Assembly: GCF_016599145.1 (NCBI RefSeq)
Contig: NZ_JAENKO010000007.1
Coordinates: 1-64,000 of the forward strand
DNA from: Tomitella cavernea
GTDB taxonomy: Bacteria; Actinomycetota; Actinomycetes; Mycobacteriales; Mycobacteriaceae
Length of the DNA stretch: 64,000 nt
Direction: 5' to 3'
How positions within the stretch are numbered: position 1 is the first letter of the stretch; the number at the start of each line of letters is the position of its first letter. Below are positions 39,521 to 48,798 of this stretch, in pieces. The notes below the pieces were generated by a model. That model was not told the DNA's origin and ran no database searches. It worked only from the letters and a program-made list of their open reading frames with translations. The position numbers and the translations under genes are program-made.

Positions 39521-40603
39521 ATGCGACATGGTCCACGTCGTCGGTGGTCGGCGGTGCCGACCGCGGCGGCTGCGGCATTGGTGGTCGCGGCGTCCGGCCT
39601 GCTGGGCGGGTGCTCCGGATCCGGGAGGGCACCGATGTCCGGGCGGGTGACGTTGGTGCACACCGCTATGCCGCTGCGCGAGCCGATCTGGTCGACCCAC
39701 GTCGGCAGGCTTCTGGGAGTGACTTCGGACGGGAGGATCGCCTCAGTCGCGGTCAACGGCGACAGACCGGGGAACACGGTTCTTTCCGCTCCGTTGGGCG
39801 ATGGCGGCGAGCAGGCCGTCGGCGAGAACCTCGCGATCAATCCGCTCGACGACAGCACAGTGTTCATCGCACAGCCACGGCAGGACCGCATAGCAGAACT
39901 GCGCATCGACGGGCTCCGGCCGATCGGGTCGCTGCCCGGCGGTCCGGCCCCCGACAGACTCGGCCTCGAGGCGGGTGCCGGGATCCTGCTCGCCATGCCG
40001 GATAACGGTGCAAGCGTGGCCGTGATCGACTTGCATCGTCGTCGACTCCTGGGGGTGCAGCCCGTCGAGGCCGGACCTGATGGCGGGTTGGAGGGTGCCG
40101 GCCGCGGGCACACCATCGACTTCCACGTCGTCGGCGCGGGTCACGTCGCCCACTACAAAGGCCACACGATGCCTGCTGACGAGACGGGCGCGGTGCCTGT
40201 TGCGGCGCAGGCGATCGCCGGGGACAGGGCGAAGTCCAGCAAGGTCTATGTGGCCACGCGGGACTCGGACCGATTGCTTGCCCTCGATACGAAGCGGGCC
40301 CTCAAGGGGATGGAGGTCGTCGGCCGTGCCGAACTCGGCGCGCCGGCCCGGTACATCGGCACTGACAACACGCGTGTGTATGCCGCCACGGAGGATTCGC
40401 TGGTGGTGTTGCAGGCCAACTCCTTCGAGGGGTACCCGCCGGACGGCGCCATTCCTGTTGTGCGCACTATTGATTTCCGACGAAAACTCGAGCGCGCGGC
40501 CCGACAAGCTCCGCTCAGTGGTCTCGCAGTGGGGCCTGAGAAAATCTTCCTGACCCTCAAGGGGGTGCCCGGTGTCGTCTCGATCACCAAGCCGAACATA
40601 TGA
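39521..40603 (+). CDS. Secreted lipoprotein, beta-propeller-like
   Basis: A 360-residue protein with a lipoprotein signal peptide: a basic start (MRHGPRRRW), a hydrophobic core (AAAAALVVAASG) and lipobox LLGGC. The mature part has repeated beta-strand blocks (LLGVTSDGRIASVAVNG, VYVATRDSDRLLALDTK, VYAATEDSLVVLQA) resembling a six- or seven-bladed propeller of the YncE/quinoprotein sort. Enzymatic role unknown. GAGGAAGG precedes both GTG 39518 and ATG 39521. The next gene starts inside its 3' end. Confidence 0.75.
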   Translation: MRHGPRRRWSAVPTAAAAALVVAASGLLGGCSGSGRAPMSGRVTLVHTAMPLREPIWSTHVGRLLGVTSDGRIASVAVNGDRPGNTVLSAPLGDGGEQAVGENLAINPLDDSTVFIAQPRQDRIAELRIDGLRPIGSLPGGPAPDRLGLEAGAGILLAMPDNGASVAVIDLHRRRLLGVQPVEAGPDGGLEGAGRGHTIDFHVVGAGHVAHYKGHTMPADETGAVPVAAQAIAGDRAKSSKVYVATRDSDRLLALDTKRALKGMEVVGRAELGAPARYIGTDNTRVYAATEDSLVVLQANSFEGYPPDGAIPVVRTIDFRRKLERAARQAPLSGLAVGPEKIFLTLKGVPGVVSITKPNI

Positions 40604-40940
40604 GGAGCCGCCCGAGGGAGTGCCGGGCATCGACGTCGACCTCGACATGCTCGAGACGGCGGTGGACGGCCTCCGGAGGTTGGCCGGCTCCCACGGCTCG
40701 GACGAAGAGCGCGGCGGTCGGGGGGACGAGGCCGCGATCTATTCGTTCTCCATCCGCTGGGGCACGCTGATCTTCGGCCGGCTCGAAAGGCTTGAGCACT
40801 ACAACAGAGCAGGCCGGCTCGGGGCGGCCGGGCTACAGCGCTACTTCGCGCTCCGATGCGCTCTGCGCGAGCTGGAGCCGTCGATGCGGGCTCTCGGCAT
40901 CGCCGTGCCCGCGATTGCGACGACCGACGCCGCGACCTGA
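40572..40940 (+). CDS. Hypothetical protein
   Basis: A 122-residue soluble protein, acidic at the N-terminus and Ala/Leu/Arg-rich helical later (LRCALRELEPSMRALGIAVP). No family recognised. The GTG at 40572 follows AAGGGGG and lies 32 bases inside the lipoprotein gene, so translation is probably coupled. It may be a cytoplasmic partner of the lipoprotein operon. Confidence 0.6.
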   Translation: MSSRSPSRTYEEPPEGVPGIDVDLDMLETAVDGLRRLAGSHGSDEERGGRGDEAAIYSFSIRWGTLIFGRLERLEHYNRAGRLGAAGLQRYFALRCALRELEPSMRALGIAVPAIATTDAAT

Positions 40941-41011
40941 GTCCCCGCTCCTCCCCCCGTATATAGCAGCCGGGCTCACCGGTGAACGTCAACGTCACGC
41001 AGCGGTGAAGG

Positions 41012-41329
41012 TCACGCAGCGAGGAACTCACCGCCACGCAATGCGATGCCGGTGCGGGGGCGCGGACACCGCGGGTCGGCGCACGTCAATCCCACCATGT
41101 AGTCGTCCTGCTCGGAATGCAAGAACAGAAACCCCAAATACAGCGCGTCCCCGACCGTGAAGGCATGGCCCCCGCACGCGTCGCATCGCGCTTCACGCAA
41201 GCGCAATTGTTCGAGCACGCGATGTCGTTCCGCCTGCCCCAGTGGCGTCAGTTCGGGCCGAACGTCCGGGGTCTGCGCCCGTGATCGCTTTCCCGTCAGC
41301 GCGTCCGAGGCGGGTGCGACTTCCGCCAT
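41012..41329 (-). CDS. Small zinc-finger-like protein
   Basis: A 105-residue protein with two cysteine pairs, CDACGGH and CADPRCPRPRTG, spaced to bind one zinc ion. The first 50 residues are polar. No family name known to me. The ATG at 41329 is preceded by AGAAGGGA; the frame reaches 41410 without a ribosome site. The 11-base sequence GTCACGCAGCG occurs twice around its stop codon. It lies 91 bases downstream of the molybdenum enzyme and may be in its operon. Confidence 0.65.
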   Translation of the reverse strand: MAEVAPASDALTGKRSRAQTPDVRPELTPLGQAERHRVLEQLRLREARCDACGGHAFTVGDALYLGFLFLHSEQDDYMVGLTCADPRCPRPRTGIALRGGEFLAA

Positions 41330-41420
41330 GGCATTAGTCCCTTCTCTCTGAGCCCGTTCGCGGCTCCCAGCCCTGGGCCGGTCGATAGTGCCCGTGCCTC
41401 GGTTCTCCACCCGCCGCCGC

Positions 41421-42911
41421 CTATACCTCGACGTCCTTGTCGAAGTACACGTTGTCCTCGCGCCAGCCGCCCATCCCCTCCCCTATCCGATCGTAGGCGG
41501 AGACGAACTCGATGTGCTCGATCCACTTGGCCATCTTGAATCCCACTTGCGTTTCCACTCGCAGGCGAAGAGGAGCGCCGTGTTTGATGGGCAGCGGGCC
41601 GCCGTTCATCCCGTACGCCAATAGCGTCTGGGGGTCCGTCGCCAGTTCCAGGTCGATGATCTCGTAGAACTGGCCGCCTCCTTCCGCGCTCGGTTCGTCG
41701 CGCCCGGAATCCTGGGCGGTGAGAAAGCAGATGAATCTGGCCTCCGGCAGCGGCCGGACGGCCGCCACAAGATCACGCAAGGGCAGGCCACTCCACTCGG
41801 CGATCCCCGACCAGCCTTGGACGCAGTTGTGCAATGTCCGCTGGTCTTGTGTGTCGGCCATCCCTCGGATGGCAGCCATGTCCAGAGTCATCGGGTTCTC
41901 AACGAGTCCTCCGACATGCACCTTCCAGTCCACGAATCCGTGCACGGCCAACACCTGATACGCGCGGCTGTTCGGCGGCTTCCCGTTGACCCGGTGCTCC
42001 GTGGACAGCTCGCGTGTCGAGTAGTCCTGACGTGAGCGCATCGGCCGCAGCACACCGAGACGCGCATGCAGGATGATCCAACCGAGCACCTTCTGCACTG
42101 ATCGCGGACTGTTGAGACTCCACACGGTCGCCGCCCAGTGCAGTACGAGGATCGCCACAATGATCCCCATGGAGGCGCCGATGGCCCAGGAGACGTCACG
42201 GACATCGCCGAATATCATCAGTGCATTCAGCTGGCCCCAGCCCCACAACGAAACCATCAGCAGGTGCACCACGATGAACGCTGCGAACGCGGCCAGCCCC
42301 AGCAGGTGCAGCGAGCGCGCGGACTGGCGCCCGCCCCATAGCCGCACGTACCAGGGAAAGCGGGCCTCGACGGCGGGCGATTGCGCGGCGCCGGTGAGGA
42401 TCTGGAACGGGGCGAGAAGGAAAATCACCCCGAAGTAGCTGAGCTTTTGCACCGCATCCAGCGGCTGGCCTGGCAGCGGTGGTGGCAATCGGAAGCTCAT
42501 GTAGGTGACGATGTCGTCCCACGCGTGCGGGAAGATCTCCCACGAATAGGGCACATACCGGTGGTATTGGCCGGTGGCGAAAAGAAGCGCCCAGTAGCTG
42601 GCGCCCAGGAGAATCCAACCGATCACGGTCACGAAGTGCCAATGCCGGCCCATGCCGAGGTTCCTGTGGCCCGGCAGCGCGATCAGCGAAGAGTAGGAGA
42701 CTTCGTCGTCGAGCGTGTCGTGCAGCTTGTCGGGCGGGTGCTTCCGCCGAGTGAAGCGGGCCCATTCCGTGCCGGGCAGCGAGTGGTTGCGCCAGTACAT
42801 CTTGGGGAACCCGGCGAGGATCTCGATTCCGCTGCGGATGAGGAAGGTCAGGAACAGCACGTTGAGCCAGTGCTCGATGCGCAGCCACGCCGGGTAGTCC
42901 AGTTGTGTCAC
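41421..42911 (-). CDS. Cytochrome b561-like membrane domain fused to a sulfite-oxidase-type molybdopterin domain
   Basis: A 496-residue fusion. Residues about 10-285 form four to five membrane helices of the cytochrome b561/Ni-hydrogenase b type with heme-ligand histidine candidates (IEHWLNVLF, GRHWHFVTV, RSLHLLGLAAF, VVHLLMVSLWGWG). Residues about 310-496 form an oxidoreductase molybdopterin-binding domain, with the molybdenum-ligand cysteine C363 in HNCVQGWSGIAEWSG. The architecture suggests electrons pass from the Mo site directly to membrane heme. No Tat signal is present. The substrate is unknown. The GTG at 42911 follows AAAGGAGA. It lies 92 bases after the small membrane gene and shares its SigF-type promoter. 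Confidence 0.82.
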   Translation of the reverse strand: MTQLDYPAWLRIEHWLNVLFLTFLIRSGIEILAGFPKMYWRNHSLPGTEWARFTRRKHPPDKLHDTLDDEVSYSSLIALPGHRNLGMGRHWHFVTVIGWILLGASYWALLFATGQYHRYVPYSWEIFPHAWDDIVTYMSFRLPPPLPGQPLDAVQKLSYFGVIFLLAPFQILTGAAQSPAVEARFPWYVRLWGGRQSARSLHLLGLAAFAAFIVVHLLMVSLWGWGQLNALMIFGDVRDVSWAIGASMGIIVAILVLHWAATVWSLNSPRSVQKVLGWIILHARLGVLRPMRSRQDYSTRELSTEHRVNGKPPNSRAYQVLAVHGFVDWKVHVGGLVENPMTLDMAAIRGMADTQDQRTLHNCVQGWSGIAEWSGLPLRDLVAAVRPLPEARFICFLTAQDSGRDEPSAEGGGQFYEIIDLELATDPQTLLAYGMNGGPLPIKHGAPLRLRVETQVGFKMAKWIEHIEFVSAYDRIGEGMGGWREDNVYFDKDVEV

Positions 42912-43003
42912 GTTGCGTCTCCTTTGTTCCGCACTGTGACGGTGCCACCACGACCGCGGCAGGTGGCCGCTACGGCCGCTGCCATGGACGGCGAACCGCG
43001 GGT

Positions 43004-43480
43004 TCAGTCGCGCCACGTCCGCTGCTGTGGTCGTGCGATGAGGACGCCGAGGGCGATAAGCGTGTGCACGCCCAGGAATCCGACGGTGAACGCCATCGCG
43101 AAAGTTCCGGCGGTGAAGTCCCACCAACCCGCCACGTAGGACAGGCCCGGAAGCCCCATCGACCTGCCGACCAGATAAACGATCAGGAACAGTACGCAGA
43201 AGGCGTCGCCTAGGATCCACGCCGTCTGCGTGCTGGCCACGCGTTTGCCGGCGAACATCCCGAAACAGGCGATCGTCCACCCCGCGCACAGCACCGCGTA
43301 GTAGGCGAGCCAGCCCGCGGGCCACGAATACTCGCCGAACAGCAGATAGAGGTGCATCGCGATCGCCCCGGTGAGCAGGCCGATGCCGATCCCCGTGGTG
43401 GTGCGCGGCAGGTTGAACTGCACCCATCTCGCGGCGCGCAGCACCCGTGCCGCGCCCGTGTCCGCGAGAACGACGCTCAT
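43004..43480 (-). CDS. Small integral membrane protein upstream of the Mo-cytochrome fusion
   Basis: A 158-residue protein with four transmembrane segments (about 28-47, 55-75, 85-105, 122-148) and basic cytoplasmic ends. No family recognised. It is the first gene of the two- or three-gene operon ending with the zinc-finger-like protein, and is preceded by a perfect SigF-type promoter 41 bases upstream of its ATG. It may be a quinone or heme-site subunit of the oxidoreductase. Confidence 0.75.
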   Translation of the reverse strand: MSVVLADTGAARVLRAARWVQFNLPRTTTGIGIGLLTGAIAMHLYLLFGEYSWPAGWLAYYAVLCAGWTIACFGMFAGKRVASTQTAWILGDAFCVLFLIVYLVGRSMGLPGLSYVAGWWDFTAGTFAMAFTVGFLGVHTLIALGVLIARPQQRTWRD

Positions 43481-43521
43481 TGTTCACTCCCATGCGACCG
43501 CGATCCGCTTCCGTGCTCCGG

Positions 43522-43546
43522 CTACCCCGACGGCCCCGTGGCAAAC
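43522..43546 (-). promoter_or_regulatory. SigF-type promoter for the Mo-cytochrome operon
   Basis: Minus strand GTTT (43543-43546), 15-base spacer, GGGTAG (43522-43527). Confidence 0.85.
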
Positions 43547-43697
43547 GCCGCTCGCGCAGTCGAGTGCGTTCCGCTGCCGCGCGGTGCAGCCCGTAATCCC
43601 GATACAGCGGCGTCGGCCCTCAGTTCGAGAGGACGCCGGGACGCGGCCCGCCGTGTTCGTACTCCGCGATTTCCATGCCGCGATTTCCATGCCACGC

Positions 43698-43722
43698 GTT
43701 TCGCGTGAGCGATTCCGGGCTA
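43698..43722 (+). promoter_or_regulatory. Candidate SigF-type promoter for the TPP enzyme
   Basis: GTTT (43698-43701), 15-base spacer, GGGCTA (43717-43722), one base off GGGTAN. Leader of about 38 bases to the ATG at 43767. Confidence 0.55.
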
Positions 43723-43766
43723 CGCCGTAGTCGGTGACCGACTCTCGCAACCGGATGGGGGCTGCC

Positions 43767-45596
43767 ATGCAGACGACCGCGCAATTCATCCTCGGACGAC
43801 TCCGCCAGTGGGGAATCCACCGGATATTCGGCTACCCGGGCGACGGTATCCTGGCGATGCTCGATGCGCTCAACCAGGCAGACGGGGACCCGGAGTTGAT
43901 CCAGACCCGCCACGAGGAGATGGCCGCGTTCATGGCGACCGGGCATGCCAAATTCACCGGCACAATCGGGTGCTGCCTGGCGACATCCGGAGGCGGGGCG
44001 ATACATCTGCTCAACGGGCTTTATGACGCCAAGCTCGACCACCAGCCCGTGGTCGCGCTGATCGGCCAGCAGAAGCGGATGTCGCTTGGCGCGGCCTTCC
44101 AGCAGGAGATAGACCCCAACACGCTGTACAAGGATGTGTCGTCCGACTTCGTGCAGACGTGCATGGAGCCTACGCAGGCCCGCCACCTCGTGGACCGTGC
44201 GTGCAAGGTGGCGCTGACCAACCGCACGGTCGCGACGATCATCCTGCCTGAGGACGTGGGCGAGTCGGAAGCGGTGCCGTCGCCGCCGCGCGTGCACGGC
44301 GCCGTGTTCAGCGGTGTCGGGTGGACGCGGCCCCGCATGATCCCGCCGGTTTCGGAACTGGACAAGGCCGCCGAGATTCTCAACTCCGGCAGCAAGGTCG
44401 CCATGCTCGTCGGCCACGGGGCGGCCGAGGCTGCGGGCCAGGTGGTGGAGGCGGCAGAGCTTTTGGGCGCCGGCGTGGCGAAGACGTCGCTCGGCCGGGC
44501 CACGCTTCCGGACGACCTGCCGTACGTGACCGGCCCTATCGGGCTGCTCGGATCCACCGCCAGCGATGCCATGATGCGCGGCGCGGACACACTGTTCTTC
44601 ATCGGTACCGCGTTTCCCTACGCCGAGTGGCTGCCCAAAGAAGATCAGTGCCGCGGCGTGGAGATCAATGCCGACGGGCGCATGATCGGTACGCGTTATC
44701 CGATGGAGGCGAACCTCGTCGGTGATTCCGTGAGCACGCTGGACGAGTTGCTGCCGAAGCTCAGGCGCAAGCAGGACCGCTCCTGGCGCGAGCACATCGA
44801 GGCGCAGGTGGACGAATGGTGGAAGGTCCTCGACGACCGCGCCCATGACAAGGCCGATCCGCTCAACCCGGAGCTGGTCGCCCATGAGCTGTCCAAGCGC
44901 CTGCCGGACGAGTCCGTCATCACCGCCGATGCGGGTTCGGTGGCCAACTGGTGGGCCCGGCATCTGCGCATGCGCCCGGGAATGGGCGCCTCGCTGGCCG
45001 GCAACCTCGCGACAATGGGGCCGGGCACGCCGTACGCCATCGCCACCAAGCTCGCCTATCCGACGCGCCCCGTGATCGCGATGGTCGGCGACGGCGTCTT
45101 CCAGATGAACGGCATGGCCGAAATGATCACGATCAAGCGCTATATGGACCGGTTCACCCGGGGCGGCCCCCTGGTGTTCTGCGTGTTCAACAACCAGGAC
45201 CTCAACCAGGTGACGTTCGAGCAGCGCGCGCAGGGCGCCGACCCGAAGTTCGAGGGCTCCCAGCACATCCCGGATGTCCCCTACGCGGAGTTCGCGGAGA
45301 TGCTGGGTCTGACCGGCATTCGCTGCGACAGCCCGGACGATATCGGCGCCGCGTGGGACCGTGCGCTGGCCACGGATGGCCCGGTGGTCCTCGAGGTGAT
45401 CGTGGATCCGGAGATCCCGCCGGTGCCGCCGCACATGAAGACGGAGATGGCAAAGAAGACCGCCAAGGCCATGGTGAGCGACCCCGAGCGGGTGGGAATC
45501 GCGACCAAGGGCACGAAGCAGAAGCTGCACGAGTTCACCGAATCGGCCAAGCAGTATCTCCCCGGCGATTCGGGCGACCGGGGGGAGGGCCGGTGA
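43767..45596 (+). CDS. Thiamine-pyrophosphate enzyme, pyruvate oxidase (PoxB)-like
   Basis: A 609-residue protein with the three-domain layout of the acetolactate synthase/pyruvate oxidase family. The catalytic glutamate is E50 in RHEEMAAFMA; the TPP/Mg motif runs from GDGVFQMNG to NNQDLNQ (about residues 440-475). A long polar C-terminal tail (about 565-609) fits the membrane-binding tail of PoxB, so conversion of pyruvate to acetate and CO2 with electrons to quinone is the best guess; acetolactate synthase is less likely. The ATG at 43767 follows GGGGG; GTG 43734 and ATG 43755 are alternatives. It overlaps the next gene by GTGA. Confidence 0.82.
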   Translation: MQTTAQFILGRLRQWGIHRIFGYPGDGILAMLDALNQADGDPELIQTRHEEMAAFMATGHAKFTGTIGCCLATSGGGAIHLLNGLYDAKLDHQPVVALIGQQKRMSLGAAFQQEIDPNTLYKDVSSDFVQTCMEPTQARHLVDRACKVALTNRTVATIILPEDVGESEAVPSPPRVHGAVFSGVGWTRPRMIPPVSELDKAAEILNSGSKVAMLVGHGAAEAAGQVVEAAELLGAGVAKTSLGRATLPDDLPYVTGPIGLLGSTASDAMMRGADTLFFIGTAFPYAEWLPKEDQCRGVEINADGRMIGTRYPMEANLVGDSVSTLDELLPKLRRKQDRSWREHIEAQVDEWWKVLDDRAHDKADPLNPELVAHELSKRLPDESVITADAGSVANWWARHLRMRPGMGASLAGNLATMGPGTPYAIATKLAYPTRPVIAMVGDGVFQMNGMAEMITIKRYMDRFTRGGPLVFCVFNNQDLNQVTFEQRAQGADPKFEGSQHIPDVPYAEFAEMLGLTGIRCDSPDDIGAAWDRALATDGPVVLEVIVDPEIPPVPPHMKTEMAKKTAKAMVSDPERVGIATKGTKQKLHEFTESAKQYLPGDSGDRGEGR

Positions 45597-48500
45597 ACAT
45601 CGCGCACGGAACGAGGACCATCCCCGCCCACGCGGACACGCGCTTCGCGTCCGGTATGAGTTCTGCCGAGACCATCAACGTGATCGGGCTCGAGCGGCAC
45701 CTGCAGCGGCACGTCGACGGCGAGGTGCGGTTCGACGACGGCAGTCTTGCCATGTATGCCAACGACGCGTCGAACTATCGCCAGGTGCCCATCGGCGTGG
45801 TGATCCCCAAGACGCTCGACGCCGTCGTGGAAACCATGCGCGCGTGCCACGCCTACCATACGCCGGTGGTGTGCCGGGGCGGCGGTACGAGCCTGTCCGG
45901 GGAGACGGTCAACGTGGCCGTCGTGATCGACTTCTCCAAATATCTCACCGACGTGGGGCCAGTGGATCTTGACCGCCATACGGTTGTCGCCGAAACCGGC
46001 GTGATCAACGAGGAGCTCAACAAGGCCATCGGCCATACCGGATACATCTTCGGCCCCGATCCGTCCTCGCACTCGCGGTGCACGATCGGCGGGAACATCG
46101 GCAACAACTCGTGCGGTGTCCATTCGGTGCAGTCGCACCTGTACGGCCCCGGACCGCGCACCTCCGACAACACCGAGAGTTTGGAGGTGGTCACCTATGA
46201 CGGCGACCGGTTCTGGGTGGGGGTGAACGAGGAGGAGCAGCTGGATCGGATCATCGCGGCCGGCGGCCGTAAGGGCCAGATCTATACCCAACTGCGTGAC
46301 CTGCGCGACCGGTACGCAGAGGACATCCGCGCAGGGTTCCCCAGCGTTGAACACATGCCGAGGCGCGTCTCCGGATACAACCTGGACGAGCTGTTGCCGG
46401 AGAACGGGTTCAACGTGGCCCGCGCGCTGGTGGGCACGGAGAGCACGTGCGCGGTGGCGTTGCACGCCGAGCTCGGTCTCACTCCGGCCCTGCTGCACCG
46501 CACGCTCGTCGTCGTCCAATATCCGTCGATTTCCGCCGCGGGCGAGCATGTTCTCGAGATTCTGGACTGGAAACCCATCGGGCTCGAATCCGTCGACGAC
46601 CTGCTGGTGCACGACCAGCAGGTGGTGGGCAAGAACGTCGAGGGCCTCCGCGCACTGCCGCGTCGCGACGACGGCGGGGCATGGCTTTTCGTGCAGTTCG
46701 GCGCCGACGACGCCGCGGAGTCCTATGACACCGCACGCCGGTTCATCGTATGGCTGAAGGAGGACAAGCACTACGACGCCGACCGCATGGTGCTCTCCCG
46801 CAGCGTCCAGGACGGCGGCGACAGCGAGACACTCTGGGCGATTCGAGAGGCGGGCCTGGGCTCCACCGCCTTCCCTCCGGATGGCAGCGACCACTGGCCC
46901 GGCTGGGAAGACTCCGCGGTTCCACCGTCGCGCGTCGGAGATTACGTCCGCGACCTGCAGGACCTCTATGCGAAGCACGGACTGCGGGGCGCGATGTACG
47001 GGCACTTCGCGGAGGGATGCATCCACTCGCGGATAGGCTTCGATCTTCGGCATGCGGACGGCCTGCGGAACTATCGCGCATTCATAGAGGAGGCCGGCAA
47101 CCTCGTGACCTCGTACGGCGGATCGATATCCGGCGAGCACGGTGACGGCCAGCAGCGTGCCGAGCTTCTTGACAAGCAGTACGGTCCGCGGCTGATGCAG
47201 GCGATGCGCGAATTCAAGGCAATATGGGATCCCGACTGGAAGCTCAACCCCGGCAAGGTGATCGACCCATATCGGATCGACGAGAACCTCAAGCTGGGCA
47301 CCGACTACAACCCGCCGCGTCCCGACGTGGTCTTCGCATACCCGGACGACGACGGCGACTTCGCGCACGCCAACCTCCGATGCGTCGGGATCGGGGAATG
47401 CCGTGTGCCCGAGGCGAGTTCCACGATGTGCCCCAGCTATCAGGTGACCAGGGAGGAGAAGCATTCGACCCGCGGGCGCGCGCGCCTGCTGTTCGAGATG
47501 CTGCGGGGCGAGACCATCACGGACGGTTGGCAATCGCGCGAGGTGGCCGAAGCGCTGGACCTGTGCCTTTCGTGCAAGGGCTGCACCAGCGACTGCCCCG
47601 TTTCCGTGGACATGCCCACCTACAAGGCCGAGTTCCGCTACCACCATTTCAAATCGATGCGGCGGTGGCGGCCGCGGTCCGCCTACGCGTTCGGCTTCAT
47701 CGATCAGGCTGCGCGCCTGGCGGTGCGGGTTCCCGAACTGGCGAACTTCGTCACCCAGACGCCCGGCCTGAGCCGGCTGACCAAATGGATGGGCGGCATC
47801 GACCAGCACCGCGACCTGCCGACCTTTGCGCCGATGACGTTGCAGCAATGGTTCTCCCGCCGCGGCGGCACCGCGAATCCCAACGGCACCCGTGTGCTGC
47901 TTTTCCCCGACACGTTCACGAACCACCTGCACACCGACGTCGGCAGAGCCTGTGTAGAGGCCATCGAGGCGGCCGGCTACCAGGTGGTGATGCCAGACGG
48001 GCACCTGTGCTGCGGGCGCCCGCTGTACGACTTCGGCTTCCTTGACGCGGCGAAGAAGTATCTGCATCACGTGCTCGACGAGATCCGCGACGACGTGCGC
48101 GCGGGAACTCCGATCATCGGGATGGAGCCCAGCTGCGTCGCGGTGTTCAAGGAGGAGCTGCCCAACATCCTGCCGCACGACGACGACGCGGAAAGGCTGC
48201 GCCGCAGCGTCTACCACTTCCCCGAGTTCTTCGCCGAGTTCGATGTGGACCCGCCGCGGATGGACGGCGCCGTGCAGCTGTGGACGCACTGCCATCAGCG
48301 TGCCACCGGCGGGCAGACCCCAGAACAGAAGGTGCTCGAGAGGATGGGTGCGCAGGTGGAGCCGCTGGCCGGCGGCTGCTGCGGGTTGGCCGGTTCCTGG
48401 GGATTCGAAGACGGCAAGTACGGAATCTCGATGGAGTGCGGCGAACAGGCCCTGCTGCCCGCGCTGCGCGGCGCCGAGGAGGGCACCCGGTTGGTGGCCG

Positions 48501-48748
48501 ACGGGTTCTCGTGCCGCACTCAGGTGGGCCAGGCCGGGGTCGGCAGGGACCCACTGCACCTCGCGCAACTGATGGCGGTCGCACGCGGGCGGGCCGACGG
48601 GACCGGTGGATCGCCGGTGCCGGCGCCGCCGGAAAGGCCCGCGCCCCCGGCGGCGGTCCGCGCGACGCGCACGGCCGGACCCGTCGCCGTCGCAGGCGCG
48701 ATCGCGGCAGTACTCGGACGGGCCGCCTGGGTGAAGCTCGGCCGGTGA
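45593..48748 (+). CDS. FAD-linked oxidase / D-lactate dehydrogenase-like with FeS and CCG domains
   Basis: A 1051-residue multidomain flavoprotein. Residues about 35-290 are a PCMH FAD-binding domain (CRGGGTSLSGETVN), about 290-590 the FAD-oxidase C-terminal domain (SISGEHGDGQ), then a ferredoxin-like part with C658-C661-C664-C668 (CLSCKGCTSDCP) and a second cysteine set around GECRVPEASSTMCPSY, then two cysteine-rich CCG units (HLCCGRPL, GCCGLAGSWG). This is the layout of respiratory D-lactate or D-2-hydroxyacid dehydrogenases. The C-terminal 45 residues are Pro/Ala-rich and hydrophobic. The GTG at 45593 overlaps the TPP gene stop; ATG 45656 is an alternative. Together the pair could oxidise D-lactate to pyruvate and pyruvate to acetate. 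Confidence 0.85.
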   Translation: MNIAHGTRTIPAHADTRFASGMSSAETINVIGLERHLQRHVDGEVRFDDGSLAMYANDASNYRQVPIGVVIPKTLDAVVETMRACHAYHTPVVCRGGGTSLSGETVNVAVVIDFSKYLTDVGPVDLDRHTVVAETGVINEELNKAIGHTGYIFGPDPSSHSRCTIGGNIGNNSCGVHSVQSHLYGPGPRTSDNTESLEVVTYDGDRFWVGVNEEEQLDRIIAAGGRKGQIYTQLRDLRDRYAEDIRAGFPSVEHMPRRVSGYNLDELLPENGFNVARALVGTESTCAVALHAELGLTPALLHRTLVVVQYPSISAAGEHVLEILDWKPIGLESVDDLLVHDQQVVGKNVEGLRALPRRDDGGAWLFVQFGADDAAESYDTARRFIVWLKEDKHYDADRMVLSRSVQDGGDSETLWAIREAGLGSTAFPPDGSDHWPGWEDSAVPPSRVGDYVRDLQDLYAKHGLRGAMYGHFAEGCIHSRIGFDLRHADGLRNYRAFIEEAGNLVTSYGGSISGEHGDGQQRAELLDKQYGPRLMQAMREFKAIWDPDWKLNPGKVIDPYRIDENLKLGTDYNPPRPDVVFAYPDDDGDFAHANLRCVGIGECRVPEASSTMCPSYQVTREEKHSTRGRARLLFEMLRGETITDGWQSREVAEALDLCLSCKGCTSDCPVSVDMPTYKAEFRYHHFKSMRRWRPRSAYAFGFIDQAARLAVRVPELANFVTQTPGLSRLTKWMGGIDQHRDLPTFAPMTLQQWFSRRGGTANPNGTRVLLFPDTFTNHLHTDVGRACVEAIEAAGYQVVMPDGHLCCGRPLYDFGFLDAAKKYLHHVLDEIRDDVRAGTPIIGMEPSCVAVFKEELPNILPHDDDAERLRRSVYHFPEFFAEFDVDPPRMDGAVQLWTHCHQRATGGQTPEQKVLERMGAQVEPLAGGCCGLAGSWGFEDGKYGISMECGEQALLPALRGAEEGTRLVADGFSCRTQVGQAGVGRDPLHLAQLMAVARGRADGTGGSPVPAPPERPAPPAAVRATRTAGPVAVAGAIAAVLGRAAWVKLGR

Positions 48749-48798
48749 GCGCGGCAACCAACGCCCACGGGGGCAGTCCCGGCTCCCGGCCCCGATTC

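Noticed and set aside
44951-45592. Upstream extension of the FAD/FeS protein frame
   Set aside because: It lies entirely within the TPP enzyme in another frame; the overlapping GTG at 45593 is the natural start.
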